Assembly (NCBI GenBank): GCA_035702665.1
Contig: DASSQD010000132.1
Location: forward strand, 1-64,000
Source of the DNA: VBDM01 sp035702665
GTDB lineage: Bacteria; Pseudomonadota; Gammaproteobacteria; Burkholderiales; SG8-39
Direction: 5' to 3'
DNA length: 64,000 nt
The number at the start of each line of letters is the position of its first letter. Position 1 is the stretch's first letter. A program made the position numbers and the translations under genes. The notes under the pieces are model-generated. The model searched no databases and was not told where the DNA came from. It saw only the letters and a program-made list of their open reading frames with translations. Positions 7,924 through 16,332 of this stretch are shown here, piece after piece.

Positions 7924-9597
7924 CTAGACCCGGTCCCAGTTGAACTTCGCCTTCGCGCCGCTTCCGTAGACTTTCAGCGCGCCGTGCTCGCCGACCGCGT
8001 TGGGCCGGCTGAAGATCCAGTTCTGCCACGCGGACAGCCTGCCGAAGATCCGCGTCTCCATGGTCTCCTTGCCCGAGAAGCGCAGGTTGGCCTCCATGCC
8101 GGTGAGCGCGTCCGGAGAGAGGCTGGCGCGCTCCTCGATCGCGATGCGCACCTCGTCGTCCCAGTCGAGGTCGTCGGGCGTGAACGTGACCAGTCCCAGT
8201 GCCGAGGCGGCCTTGGCGTCGAGCCTCTCGCCGACGTGCGCGCGCGCGGCCTCGACCGGCTGCGGATCGCCGCAATAGTGCGTGGCGATCCGCGATTCCC
8301 GGTTCACCATCGGGTAGGCGCCGAAGTTCAACTCCGAAAGCGCGATCACCGGAGCGCCCGCGTCGTCCGGAAGCTCGAGCATGTAGCTGCGGTCGGCCGC
8401 CAGCGCCAGCTCGAACAGGGTGCCCGCGAAGCAGGAGCCCTTGTCGATCACGGCGAACAGCGTGCGCGAGGACACGTCCAGCCGCGCGAGGGTGCGGCGC
8501 AGGAAGCCGATCACCTCGCGCACGAACCAGTCGCTCTCGTTGGCCTTCAGCGCGGCGTCCGCGGCGAGGGCCTTGCTTGCGTCGCCCCGCGTGTTGAAGA
8601 TCCAGGTGCCGATCTCGAGGTCGTTGGTGCGGAGCATCAGGATCGCGTCGTCCAGCTCGCGCGCCATCGCCAGCGGCCACCACTTGTCGCCGGCGGCGTG
8701 AATGGCTGCGACGGAGGAGGGGACGTCCTGGCGCGGCGCGAACACGGTGATCGTCGCGGTGCGCTGCCTGCGGTCGATTTTCACGTCGACGTTGTCGTAG
8801 TGATAGCCTCCCGCGTCGAGCGTGCGCTTGAGCGGATTCAGAGGCACGCCCTTGCCGGTCCCGCGCGCGCTCTGCGCCGCCAGCGCGGCCGCGCGCGCGG
8901 CGACCGCCTCCTTGAAGCCCTGCGGCTTGGCGGTGTGGTCGACGAGCTTCCATTGCTTCGCCCGGTCGGCGCGCACGCCCTCGCTGGTCGTGCAGAACAC
9001 GTCGGCAAGGTCGCGCCTGACCTTTCTCTTGTCGGTGACGCGCGTGAGGCCGCCCGTCCCCGGGAGCACGCCGAGCAGAGGCAGCTCGGGCAGGCTGACG
9101 GTGGAGGAGCGGTCGTCGATCATCAGGATCTCGTCGCAGGCGAGCGCGAGCTCGTAGCCGCCGCCGGCGACGGTGCCGTTGACCGCCGCGAGCGCCTTGA
9201 GGCCGTCGTGCCGGCTCGAATCCTCGATGCCGCTGCGCGTCTCATTGGTGAACTTGCAGAAATTCACTTTCCATGCGTGAGTCGAGGACCCCAGCATATA
9301 GATGTTGGCGCCGGAGCAGAACATGCGCTCGCGCGCGCTCGTGATCACCAGGCATTTCACCTCGGGGTGCTCGAAGCGCACGCGGTTCAGCGCGTCGGCG
9401 AGCTCGATGTCGACTCCCAGATCGTAGGAGTTGAGCTTGAGCTTGTATCCGGGCTTGAGACCCTTGTCCTCGTTCACGTCCATCGAGAGCGTCGCGACCG
9501 GGCCGTCGAACGCGAGCTTCCAGTGCTCATAGCGGTCGGGATGCGTGTCGTAGGTGACGGGAGGGGGAGAAGGCTGGGGTTCGAGGACTGCGCTCAT
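7924..9597 (-). CDS. boxC: 2,3-epoxybenzoyl-CoA dihydrolase BoxC
   Basis: BoxC is a crotonase-superfamily enzyme that opens the epoxide ring with two water molecules, giving 3,4-dehydroadipyl-CoA semialdehyde and formate. The 557-residue protein has the expected double-crotonase size. Its motif region near 120-210 (MFCSGANIYMLGSSTH, NGTVAGGGYELALACDEI) supplies the oxyanion hole. ATG at 9597 (MSAVLEPQPS) is chosen over an upstream in-frame start because it matches the family N-terminus and lies 31 nt after the boxR stop. It is cotranscribed with boxR and boxB. Confidence 0.95.
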   Translation of the reverse strand: MSAVLEPQPSPPPVTYDTHPDRYEHWKLAFDGPVATLSMDVNEDKGLKPGYKLKLNSYDLGVDIELADALNRVRFEHPEVKCLVITSARERMFCSGANIYMLGSSTHAWKVNFCKFTNETRSGIEDSSRHDGLKALAAVNGTVAGGGYELALACDEILMIDDRSSTVSLPELPLLGVLPGTGGLTRVTDKRKVRRDLADVFCTTSEGVRADRAKQWKLVDHTAKPQGFKEAVAARAAALAAQSARGTGKGVPLNPLKRTLDAGGYHYDNVDVKIDRRQRTATITVFAPRQDVPSSVAAIHAAGDKWWPLAMARELDDAILMLRTNDLEIGTWIFNTRGDASKALAADAALKANESDWFVREVIGFLRRTLARLDVSSRTLFAVIDKGSCFAGTLFELALAADRSYMLELPDDAGAPVIALSELNFGAYPMVNRESRIATHYCGDPQPVEAARAHVGERLDAKAASALGLVTFTPDDLDWDDEVRIAIEERASLSPDALTGMEANLRFSGKETMETRIFGRLSAWQNWIFSRPNAVGEHGALKVYGSGAKAKFNWDRV

Positions 9598-9628
9598 GAT
9601 GTGCTCCGAAATGGGTGGCGATGCCGGC

Positions 9629-10534
9629 CTAGGCCGAGATGGCCTTGCGCAGCTCCGCCAGGCTCTTCTCGACCGGCTTGCCCGCCGTATCCACGGTGAC
9701 ATCCGCCTGGCGGTAGAGCATCGCGCGGCCTTCCAGTATGCGCCGCAGATCCTCCATCGCCTGGTCGTTGCCCGCCATCGGACGCGTATCGCCCTGTGCG
9801 AGCACGCGAGCCATATGCTCCTCCGGGGCGGCCTTCAGCCAGACGGTGAAGCAGCTCGACAGCAGCAGGTCGTAGGTCCCGGGCTCGGAGACGATGCTGC
9901 CCCCGGTCGCGATCACCGCGCGCTCGTTCCGTTCCAGCACCTTCTCCAGGCTGCGGCGCTCGTAGCGGCGGTAACCCGACTGCCCGTAGAGCAGGAAGAT
10001 CTCCGAAAGAGAAGTGCCGGCCTCGCGCTCGACCTCCCGGTCGAGCTCGACGAAGGGAACGCCCAGCGCCTTGGCGAGCTTTGCGCCCAGCGTCGACTTG
10101 CCCGCGCCGCGCAGTCCGATCAGGGCGATCCGCTTCAAGCGCTCGTCGCGGGCGTTGCCGTAGTCGCGCAGCAGTTGCGAGTGCACGGCGGCGAGCTTCT
10201 GGCGCGGGAGTTTTTTCAGAAACTGCGTGGTGAGGTTCAGCTCCGCGTCCGCGCCGGAGTCCTCGGCGAGCAGCTCGGTGAGGGTGAGCTCGAGGGCCGC
10301 GGCGATCTGCCGGAGCAGCAGAATGGAGACGTTGCCCAGTCCCGCCTCGAGTTGGGCCAGGTAGCGCTCCGATACGCCCGAGTCGGCCGCGAGGACTTTG
10401 CGGGACTTCGCTCGCCGGGCGCGCGCTTCCCGCAGTCTTTCCCCCAGGAGCAGCAGGTAGTCGCGCTCGGGATCCGCGCCGCTTGCGGCGGCGCGAAGCG
10501 GAGGCTTCTTGACATCAACGCTCGGTAGGGGCAC
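9629..10534 (-). CDS. boxR: Benzoyl-CoA-responsive regulator BoxR (HTH plus shikimate kinase-like domain)
   Basis: The 301-residue protein fuses an XRE-type helix-turn-helix (about residues 25-90, SGVSERYLAQLEAGLGNVS) to a shikimate kinase-like domain carrying the Walker A loop GLRGAGKST at 140-148. This architecture is specific to BzdR/BoxR regulators, in which benzoyl-CoA binds the kinase-like domain and relieves repression. The start is a GTG lying only a few bases from the duplicated operator/promoter element at 10537-10580, so the message could be leaderless. It likely controls boxRCB, the divergent flavodoxin-ligase operon and boxD. Confidence 0.94.
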   Translation of the reverse strand: MPLPSVDVKKPPLRAAASGADPERDYLLLLGERLREARARRAKSRKVLAADSGVSERYLAQLEAGLGNVSILLLRQIAAALELTLTELLAEDSGADAELNLTTQFLKKLPRQKLAAVHSQLLRDYGNARDERLKRIALIGLRGAGKSTLGAKLAKALGVPFVELDREVEREAGTSLSEIFLLYGQSGYRRYERRSLEKVLERNERAVIATGGSIVSEPGTYDLLLSSCFTVWLKAAPEEHMARVLAQGDTRPMAGNDQAMEDLRRILEGRAMLYRQADVTVDTAGKPVEKSLAELRKAISA

Positions 10535-10536
10535 GG

Positions 10537-10580
10537 TGCAGTATAATGCTTGCCATTCGCAAACGCGGCAGTATAATGCA
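10537..10580. promoter_or_regulatory. Duplicated BoxR operator / divergent promoter
   Basis: The 12-mer GCAGTATAATGC occurs twice, at 10538-10549 and 10568-10579, with a 30-bp period. With flanks, the copies read TGCA-N6-TGCt and gGCA-N6-TGCA, which resemble the TGCA repetitions described for BzdR/BoxR operators. Each copy contains TATAAT on the plus strand and TATACT on the minus strand. On the plus strand, TTGCCA (10550-10555), a 16-bp gap and TATAAT (10572-10577) form a good sigma-70 promoter for the flavodoxin operon. BoxR bound here would block both directions. Confidence 0.72.
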
Positions 10581-10614
10581 GCCCCATGTCGAAACGCAAG
10601 CGTGACGTGGCACG

Positions 10615-11091
10615 ATGGCGCTCGGGCTGACGATCCTCGTTGGCACCATGACGGGCACGGCGCAGCTGGTGGCGCAGGAGGTGGAGCTGACGCTCGACGA
10701 TGGCGATACGCGGGTGAGCACGAAGCCCATGGATGGCCTCGACGCGAGCGTGTTCGCCGGTGGCGGTCTGTTCCTGATCTGTTCGTCGACGTACGGGCAG
10801 GGCGACGTGCCCGACAATGCGAAACATCTCTACGAGTCGCTGCTGAATCTGCGGCCCGACCTCTCGGGCGTGCAATACGGGGTCATCGCGCTCGGCGACC
10901 GCACCTATGCGGAGACCTTCTGCAACGGCGGCCGGCGCTTCGACGCGATCCTCGCCGAGCTGGGGGCGCGGCGCATCGGGGAGGTCATGCTGCACGACGC
11001 CAGCGCCGGGACGATGCCCGAGGAGCTGGCGGTGGCGTGGGCGGCCGACTGGATCGCCCTGTGCCGCAAGGAAGCCAGGCTCGAGGCCTGA
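10615..11091 (+). CDS. Flavodoxin-domain protein
   Basis: The 158-residue protein is a short-chain flavodoxin-like domain. The phosphate loop GTMTGTAQ lies at residues 10-17, and the second flavin loop region includes CSSTYGQGDVP near 63-73. It resembles MioC and cytochrome-reductase flavodoxin domains. It is the first gene after the BoxR-type promoter and is followed 24 nt later by a benzoate-CoA ligase. Since boxA is absent, it is a plausible electron donor to BoxB, but that is inference. No strong ribosome site precedes the ATG. Confidence 0.85.
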   Translation: MALGLTILVGTMTGTAQLVAQEVELTLDDGDTRVSTKPMDGLDASVFAGGGLFLICSSTYGQGDVPDNAKHLYESLLNLRPDLSGVQYGVIALGDRTYAETFCNGGRRFDAILAELGARRIGEVMLHDASAGTMPEELAVAWAADWIALCRKEARLEA

Positions 11092-11115
11092 ATCGCGCGG
11101 AGGAGGGCTAGCGAA

Positions 11116-12696
11116 GTGGCGTCGTTCATCAGCGCCGATCATTCGGCGACCCCTCCGACGGTCCACGTTCCGCGCGACTACAACGCCGCGCACGATCTGA
11201 TCGAGCGCAACCTTCTCGCGGGCCGCGCGGGCAAGATCGCATTCGTCGACGACGCCGGCCGGTACACCTACGGCGAGCTCGCGGAGCGCGTCAACCGCTT
11301 CGGCTCGGGGCTGCGGGCGCTGGGCATTGAGATGGAAGAGCGCGTGCTGCTCGCGCTCGCGGATACGATCGACTTCCCGACGGCTTTCCTCGGCGCGATC
11401 AAGGCGGGAATCGTCCCGGTCGCGGTCAATACGCTGCTTACGCCGAAGGACTACGCGCACATGCTCGCCGACAGCCGGGCGCGCGCCCTCGTCGTCTCCG
11501 AGCACCTCCTGCCGCAGTTCGAGCCGCTCGTCGGGACAATGCCTTTCCTGCGGCACGTCATCGTCTCGCGCAGTCGCGAGAAGGGAGGAGCCGCGATCGA
11601 GGACGTGCTCGCCGCGGGTTCCGCCGCGCTCGATCCGGCGCCGACCACCTCGGACGATGCGTGCTGCTGGTACTACTCCTCGGGCTCGACCGGCGTGCCC
11701 AAGGGCGCAGTCCATGTTCACTCGAGCATGGCGATCACGGCCGAGCTCTACGGCAAGGCGGTGCTGGGAGTCAGGGAGTCGGACGTGCTCTTCTCAGCGG
11801 CGAAGCTGTGCTTCGTCTACGGCTTGGGCAACGCGCTCACCTTCACCCTCGCGGCCGGCGCCACCGGCGTGCTCATGGCCGAGCGCGCGACGCCTCCCGC
11901 GGTGTTCAGACGGCTGGTCGAGAGCAGGCCGACCGTATTCTTCGGCGTGCCCACCCTGTTCGCGTCGATGCTCGCCAGCCCGGAGTTCCCGGGAAAGAGC
12001 GAGCTCGCACTGCGCGCCTGCGTCTCCGCGGGCGAGGCGCTCCCCGCCGAGCTCGGCAAGCGCTGGAGGGAGAAGACCGGTGTCGACATCCTCGAAGGAA
12101 TCGGCTCGACCGAGATGATGCACATGTACATCAGCGCCCGCCACGGCGGCGTCCGCTACGGGGCGACGGGCACGGCGGTACCCGGCTACGAGCTGCGGCT
12201 CGTGGACGAGGAGGGCAGGCCGGTCGAGCAGGGCGACCTGGGCGAGCTGCAGGTGCGCGGCCCGACGAGCGCCGCCTACTACTGGAACAACCGGGAAAAA
12301 AGCCGCTCGACCTTCCTCGGCCCCTGGTTCCGGAGCGGCGACAAGTTCAGGCAGGACGAACACGGCTACTTCGTCTACGCCGGCCGCTCCGACGACATGA
12401 TGAAGGTCTCGGGCCTGTTCGTATCGCCGGCCGAGGTCGAGGCGGCGCTCGTCAGCCACGACGCGGTCCTCGAGGCCGCGGTGGTCGCCCGCGAGGACGA
12501 CAACAAGCTGATCAAGCCCAAGGCGTTCGTCGTGCTCAAGGACGGCACGTCGCCGTGCGACGAGCTCAAGCTCGCGTTGCAGCAGCACATCAAGGACCGG
12601 CTAGCACCCTACAAGTACCCCCGCTGGATCGAGTTCATCCCGGAGCTGCCCAAGACCCCCACCGGGAAGATCCAGCGCTTCAAGCTCCGTTCCTGA
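11116..12696 (+). CDS. Benzoate-CoA ligase family protein (copy 1)
   Basis: This adenylate-forming enzyme (526 aa) activates an aromatic acid to its CoA thioester using ATP. Visible motifs are YYSSGSTGVPKG (phosphate loop), ILEGIGSTEM, WFRSGDKF and the C-terminal PKTPTGKIQR with the catalytic lysine. Benzoate-CoA ligases share the N-terminal block PRDYNAAHDLIERNL. GTG at 11116 gives that N-terminus. A second, closely similar ligase lies at 20673-22256, so the two probably divide benzoate and 4-hydroxybenzoate, but which does which cannot be told from sequence by eye. Confidence 0.92.
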   Translation: MASFISADHSATPPTVHVPRDYNAAHDLIERNLLAGRAGKIAFVDDAGRYTYGELAERVNRFGSGLRALGIEMEERVLLALADTIDFPTAFLGAIKAGIVPVAVNTLLTPKDYAHMLADSRARALVVSEHLLPQFEPLVGTMPFLRHVIVSRSREKGGAAIEDVLAAGSAALDPAPTTSDDACCWYYSSGSTGVPKGAVHVHSSMAITAELYGKAVLGVRESDVLFSAAKLCFVYGLGNALTFTLAAGATGVLMAERATPPAVFRRLVESRPTVFFGVPTLFASMLASPEFPGKSELALRACVSAGEALPAELGKRWREKTGVDILEGIGSTEMMHMYISARHGGVRYGATGTAVPGYELRLVDEEGRPVEQGDLGELQVRGPTSAAYYWNNREKSRSTFLGPWFRSGDKFRQDEHGYFVYAGRSDDMMKVSGLFVSPAEVEAALVSHDAVLEAAVVAREDDNKLIKPKAFVVLKDGTSPCDELKLALQQHIKDRLAPYKYPRWIEFIPELPKTPTGKIQRFKLRS

Positions 12697-12743
12697 GCAT
12701 TCCGGGCTTGCCTCGGCCGACCCGAGCGCCTAGAATTCGAACG

Positions 12744-13385
12744 ATGGTTCAAGTTTTGAATAGAAGTTCGAACGATGCGGCGCTCTCCGAGCGCGTGCAG
12801 CGCAAGAACGACGCGCGCCGCCTCGAGATCCTGCGCGCCGCAGCTCGCGTCTTCCGCCGCCTCGGCGTCTCCGCCACCGGCATGCGCGAGATCGCGGAGG
12901 AAGCCGATCTCTCCCCCGGCAACCTGTATTACTACTTCGACGGCAAGGACGAGATCCTGCGCTTCTGCCAGGAGCGCACGCTCGAGCGCCTGATCGGCGC
13001 GGTCAAGTCGGCGCGCGCGGCCCCGGGCTCCTGGGCCGGGCGGCTGCGCTCGGTCCTGAGCGCGCACGTGCATTGCATGCTCGACGAGCTGGAGGGCGCG
13101 ACCGCGCACCTCGAGATCGAAGCGTTGCCCGAGCGCATGCGCGCCGCGATCGTCCAGAAGCGCGACGCGTACGAGCGCGCGGTTCGCGCGCTGGTCGCGG
13201 AAGGCGTCAAAGCGCAGGAATTCGCACCCGCCGACCCGGCGCTGGTGACGCGCGCGATGCTGGGCGCGGTGAACTGGACGGCGCGCTGGTACCGGCACGA
13301 TGGTGCGCAGTCGGCCGGCGAGATCGCCGCTTCGCTTTCGGATTATCTGGTGCGCGGGCTGTTGCCCGCGAGGAAGGGTAAATGA
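12744..13385 (+). CDS. TetR family transcriptional regulator
   Basis: The 213-residue protein has a TetR helix-turn-helix (about residues 28-75, MREIAEEADLSPGNLYYYFDGKDEIL) and a variable ligand domain. Its stop overlaps the hcrC ATG (ATGA), so it is coupled to the 4-hydroxybenzoyl-CoA reductase genes and probably controls them. The start is uncertain: TTCGAACGATG occurs at 12736-12746 and again near 12767, and GAAC-GATG-GTTC forms a small inverted repeat over the ATG. If these are operators, translation may begin at GTG 12796, giving a more usual 195-residue protein. Confidence 0.86.
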   Translation: MVQVLNRSSNDAALSERVQRKNDARRLEILRAAARVFRRLGVSATGMREIAEEADLSPGNLYYYFDGKDEILRFCQERTLERLIGAVKSARAAPGSWAGRLRSVLSAHVHCMLDELEGATAHLEIEALPERMRAAIVQKRDAYERAVRALVAEGVKAQEFAPADPALVTRAMLGAVNWTARWYRHDGAQSAGEIAASLSDYLVRGLLPARKGK

Positions 13386-13879
13386 GTACGCTCGCGCCCC
13401 GGAACGTTCAGCGGATGCTGCGCGTGAACGGCGAATCCCAGGAAGTCTCGTTCGCGCCGTACAAGACCCTGCTCGAAGTTCTGCGCGAGGACATGAACCT
13501 CACGGGCACCAAGCACGGCTGCGAGCTCGGCGAGTGCGGCGCCTGCGCGGTGCTGATCGACGGCATGCCCGTGCTCGCGTGCCTCGCACTGGCGCTCGAC
13601 TGCGAGGGCCGCGCGATCGAGACGGTCGAAGGGCTCGCCGACGGCTCCAAGCTGCACCCGCTTCAAGCCGCTTTCGCCGACCTCGGCGGGGCGCAGTGCG
13701 GCTATTGCACGCCGGGCATCCTGATGACGGCGAAGGCGCTGCTCGAAAAGGACCCCAACCCGAGCCGCGAGAAGGTCAAGGAGGCGATCTCGGGAAACCT
13801 GTGCCGGTGCACGGGCTACCAGCAGATCTACGAATCGATCGAAGAGGGCGCGCGGAGAATGCGCGAGGAGAAGCGATGA
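13382..13879 (+). CDS. hcrC: 4-hydroxybenzoyl-CoA reductase, gamma subunit (2Fe-2S)
   Basis: The small subunit (165 aa) of a xanthine oxidase-type molybdenum enzyme. A plant-type [2Fe-2S] site is formed by C47, C52, C55 and C67 (CELGECGAC), and a second by C106-C109 and C141-x-C143 (CGYC, CRC). It passes electrons between the FAD subunit and the molybdenum centre. It overlaps the TetR gene upstream and hcrA downstream by 4 nt each. The specific assignment rests on the linked beta subunit with its extra cysteines. Confidence 0.9.
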   Translation: MSTLAPRNVQRMLRVNGESQEVSFAPYKTLLEVLREDMNLTGTKHGCELGECGACAVLIDGMPVLACLALALDCEGRAIETVEGLADGSKLHPLQAAFADLGGAQCGYCTPGILMTAKALLEKDPNPSREKVKEAISGNLCRCTGYQQIYESIEEGARRMREEKR

Positions 13880-16332
13880 GCGCCAAGAAACGCTTCGAGG
13901 TGCTGGGCCGGCCGCGGCGGCGCGTCGACGGCCGCGCCAAGGTCACCGGCCTCACGCGCTTTGCCGACGACGTGGTGCTGCCGCGGATGGTCCACTGCAA
14001 GCTGCTGCGCTCGCCGCTGCCGCACGCGGTCATCGAATCCGTCGATGTGGCCAAGGCGCAGTCGCATCCCGGCGTGCACCTGGTGCTTACCGGGAAGGAT
14101 TTTCCCGTGACTTTCGGCATCCTGCCGGTCACGCAGGACGAATATCCGCTCGCGCCGGAGCGCGTGCGCTACGTCGGCGATCCGGTCGCCGCGGTCATCG
14201 CCCGGGACGAGCAGACCGCGTTCGAGGCGCTCGATCTGATCGAGGTGAAATACCGGCCGCTGAAGACGATCTCCGATCCCGAGGAAGCGCTCGCGACCGC
14301 GGAGCCGCGCATCCAGAGCTACGGCGAGCAGGGCAACATCCATCGCCTCCAGGCCTACGAGTTCGGCGACGTCGAGGAGGCGCTTGCCCGTGCCGACCAC
14401 GTTTTCGAGGACGTGTTCTTCTACCAGGGCAACACTCACCTGCCGATCGAGCAGCATGCCTCGGTCGCCGCGGTGGACGGCGAAGGCAAGCTCACGCTCT
14501 GGTCCTCGACGCAGGTGCCGCACTACATCCACCGCGCGCTCGCCAATGCACTGCAGATGCCGCCTGCCCACGTTCGCGTGATCGCCTGCCCGAACGGGGG
14601 CGGCTTCGGCGGCAAGTGCGACCTGCACAACCACGAGATCGTGGTGTCGAAGGCCGCGATCCTGCTCGGCCGGCCCGTGAAGATCTGCCTCACGCGCGAG
14701 GAGGTGTTCTACATGCACCGCGGCCGCCATCCGGTAACGATGCGCATGCGCACCGGCGTGACCAGGGACGGGAAGATCACGGGCATGCACACCCAGACGC
14801 TGCTCGACGGCGGGGCGTACGGGAGCTACGGCGCCGCGAGCACCTTCTACACCGGCGTGCTCCAGACCGTGACCTACGAGATCCCGCGATACAAGTTCGA
14901 CGCGGCGAGGGTGTTTACGAACAAGCCGCCCTGCGGCCCGAAGCGCGGCCACGGCACGCCGCAGCCCCGCTTCGGCCAGGAGATCCAGCTCGACAAGATC
15001 GCGGACGCGCTCGGGCTCGATCCTGCCGAATTCCGCCTGGGCATCGTCGCTAAGCCGGACACGCTGACCGCCAACTGGCTGAAGATCGGTTCGATCGGCC
15101 TCGCCGAGTGCATCCGCAAGGTCGTGGCGGCCTCCGACTGGAAGAACCGGTATCGCAAGCTTCCCGACGGCCGCGGCGTCGGGATCGCTTGCGGCGCCTA
15201 TCTGTGCGGCGCCGGGCTTCCCATCTACTGGAACAAGATGCCGCAGTCGGGGGTGCAGCTCCTGCTCGACCGCAGCGGCCAGGTCACCGTGTTCTGCGGC
15301 GCGACCGAGATCGGTCAGGGCTCGGACGACGTGCTCGCCGCGATCGTCGCCGAGGTGCTCGGGATCGACCCTTTCGACGTGCGCGTCGTGACCGGCGACA
15401 CCGGCATCACGCCGGTCGACCTCGGCTCGTATTCGAGCCGCGTCACCGTGATGATGGGCAACGCCGCCATTCAGGCCGCCGAGCGCCTGCGCGATCTGAT
15501 CGCGCGCGCGGCCGCCGATCACATGGAGACGCTGCCCGAGAACGTCGGCTTTGCGCACGCGCGCGTGTTCCGCGCCGACGATCCGGGCAAGCTGATGAGC
15601 TTCCGCGAGGCGATCATCCTCGCCGAGGAGAAGTTCGGCACGCTGGGCTCGGTCGGCTCGTACACACCGCCGCGCGCTCCCGGGCGCTACAAAGGCGCGG
15701 GCGTCGGGCCCTCGCCCGCGTATTCCTATACCGCGTGCGTCGTCGAGGCGGAGGTGGACAAGGCGACCGGCTGGATCAGCGTTCCCAAGGTGTGGATCGC
15801 GCACGACATCGGGCGTGCGATCAACCCGGTGCTCGCGCGCGGGCAGGTCGAGGGCAGCGTCTACATGGCGCTCGGCGAGGCGCTCATGGAAGAGCAGGTG
15901 TTCCGGCGCCTGCCGCCGAAGCTCTCGAACGCGCTCGTCCACAAGATACCGTCGCTCCTGGAATACAAGAGCCTGACGTCCCTGGACATGCCGGAGGTCT
16001 TTACCGAGCTGGTCGAGGATCCCGATCCGAATTGCCCGTTCGGCGCCAAGGAAGTGGGGCAGGGACCGCTCCTTCCCGTCATGCCCGCCGTGGCGAACGC
16101 CGTATACGACGCGGTGGGCGTGCGGATCGACGAGCTCCCGATCACGCCGGACAAGGTGCTCGCGGCGCTGGAGAAGAAGGCTAAGGGCGAGAATCCGCGC
16201 GTCGGGCCGGAGCGTTTCCCCGAGGTTCCCTACCCCGAGCCGATGCAGGTGCTTCCTCCCTGGGAAGGCGGGGACGGCAACGCGCTCAACGCGCCGCGCA
16301 AGTCGGCACCGAAGGAGAAGATCGCGTCATGA
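13876..16332 (+). CDS. hcrA: 4-hydroxybenzoyl-CoA reductase, alpha subunit (molybdopterin)
   Basis: The catalytic subunit (818 aa) binds the molybdenum-pterin cofactor and should remove the phenolic hydroxyl of 4-hydroxybenzoyl-CoA, giving benzoyl-CoA. The family motif GGGFGGK (near residue 240) and the motif GATEIGQGSDD are present. In FGAKEVGQGP a glutamine (residue 729) occupies the place where most xanthine oxidase relatives carry the catalytic glutamate (GVGE). The protein has about 50 extra C-terminal residues rich in proline compared with the length I recall for characterised enzymes. It overlaps both neighbours by 4 nt. Confidence 0.88.
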   Translation: MSAKKRFEVLGRPRRRVDGRAKVTGLTRFADDVVLPRMVHCKLLRSPLPHAVIESVDVAKAQSHPGVHLVLTGKDFPVTFGILPVTQDEYPLAPERVRYVGDPVAAVIARDEQTAFEALDLIEVKYRPLKTISDPEEALATAEPRIQSYGEQGNIHRLQAYEFGDVEEALARADHVFEDVFFYQGNTHLPIEQHASVAAVDGEGKLTLWSSTQVPHYIHRALANALQMPPAHVRVIACPNGGGFGGKCDLHNHEIVVSKAAILLGRPVKICLTREEVFYMHRGRHPVTMRMRTGVTRDGKITGMHTQTLLDGGAYGSYGAASTFYTGVLQTVTYEIPRYKFDAARVFTNKPPCGPKRGHGTPQPRFGQEIQLDKIADALGLDPAEFRLGIVAKPDTLTANWLKIGSIGLAECIRKVVAASDWKNRYRKLPDGRGVGIACGAYLCGAGLPIYWNKMPQSGVQLLLDRSGQVTVFCGATEIGQGSDDVLAAIVAEVLGIDPFDVRVVTGDTGITPVDLGSYSSRVTVMMGNAAIQAAERLRDLIARAAADHMETLPENVGFAHARVFRADDPGKLMSFREAIILAEEKFGTLGSVGSYTPPRAPGRYKGAGVGPSPAYSYTACVVEAEVDKATGWISVPKVWIAHDIGRAINPVLARGQVEGSVYMALGEALMEEQVFRRLPPKLSNALVHKIPSLLEYKSLTSLDMPEVFTELVEDPDPNCPFGAKEVGQGPLLPVMPAVANAVYDAVGVRIDELPITPDKVLAALEKKAKGENPRVGPERFPEVPYPEPMQVLPPWEGGDGNALNAPRKSAPKEKIAS

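Noticed and set aside
10615..11091. Flavodoxin gene considered as boxA
   Set aside because: BoxA is a much longer protein with ferredoxin and NADPH/FAD reductase domains. This is a single flavodoxin domain with no cysteine cluster.
13828..15942. Long (704-codon) minus-strand frame across hcrC and hcrA
   Set aside because: It mirrors the molybdenum-enzyme genes, whose motifs are unmistakable. The antisense translation is low-complexity and resembles no protein.
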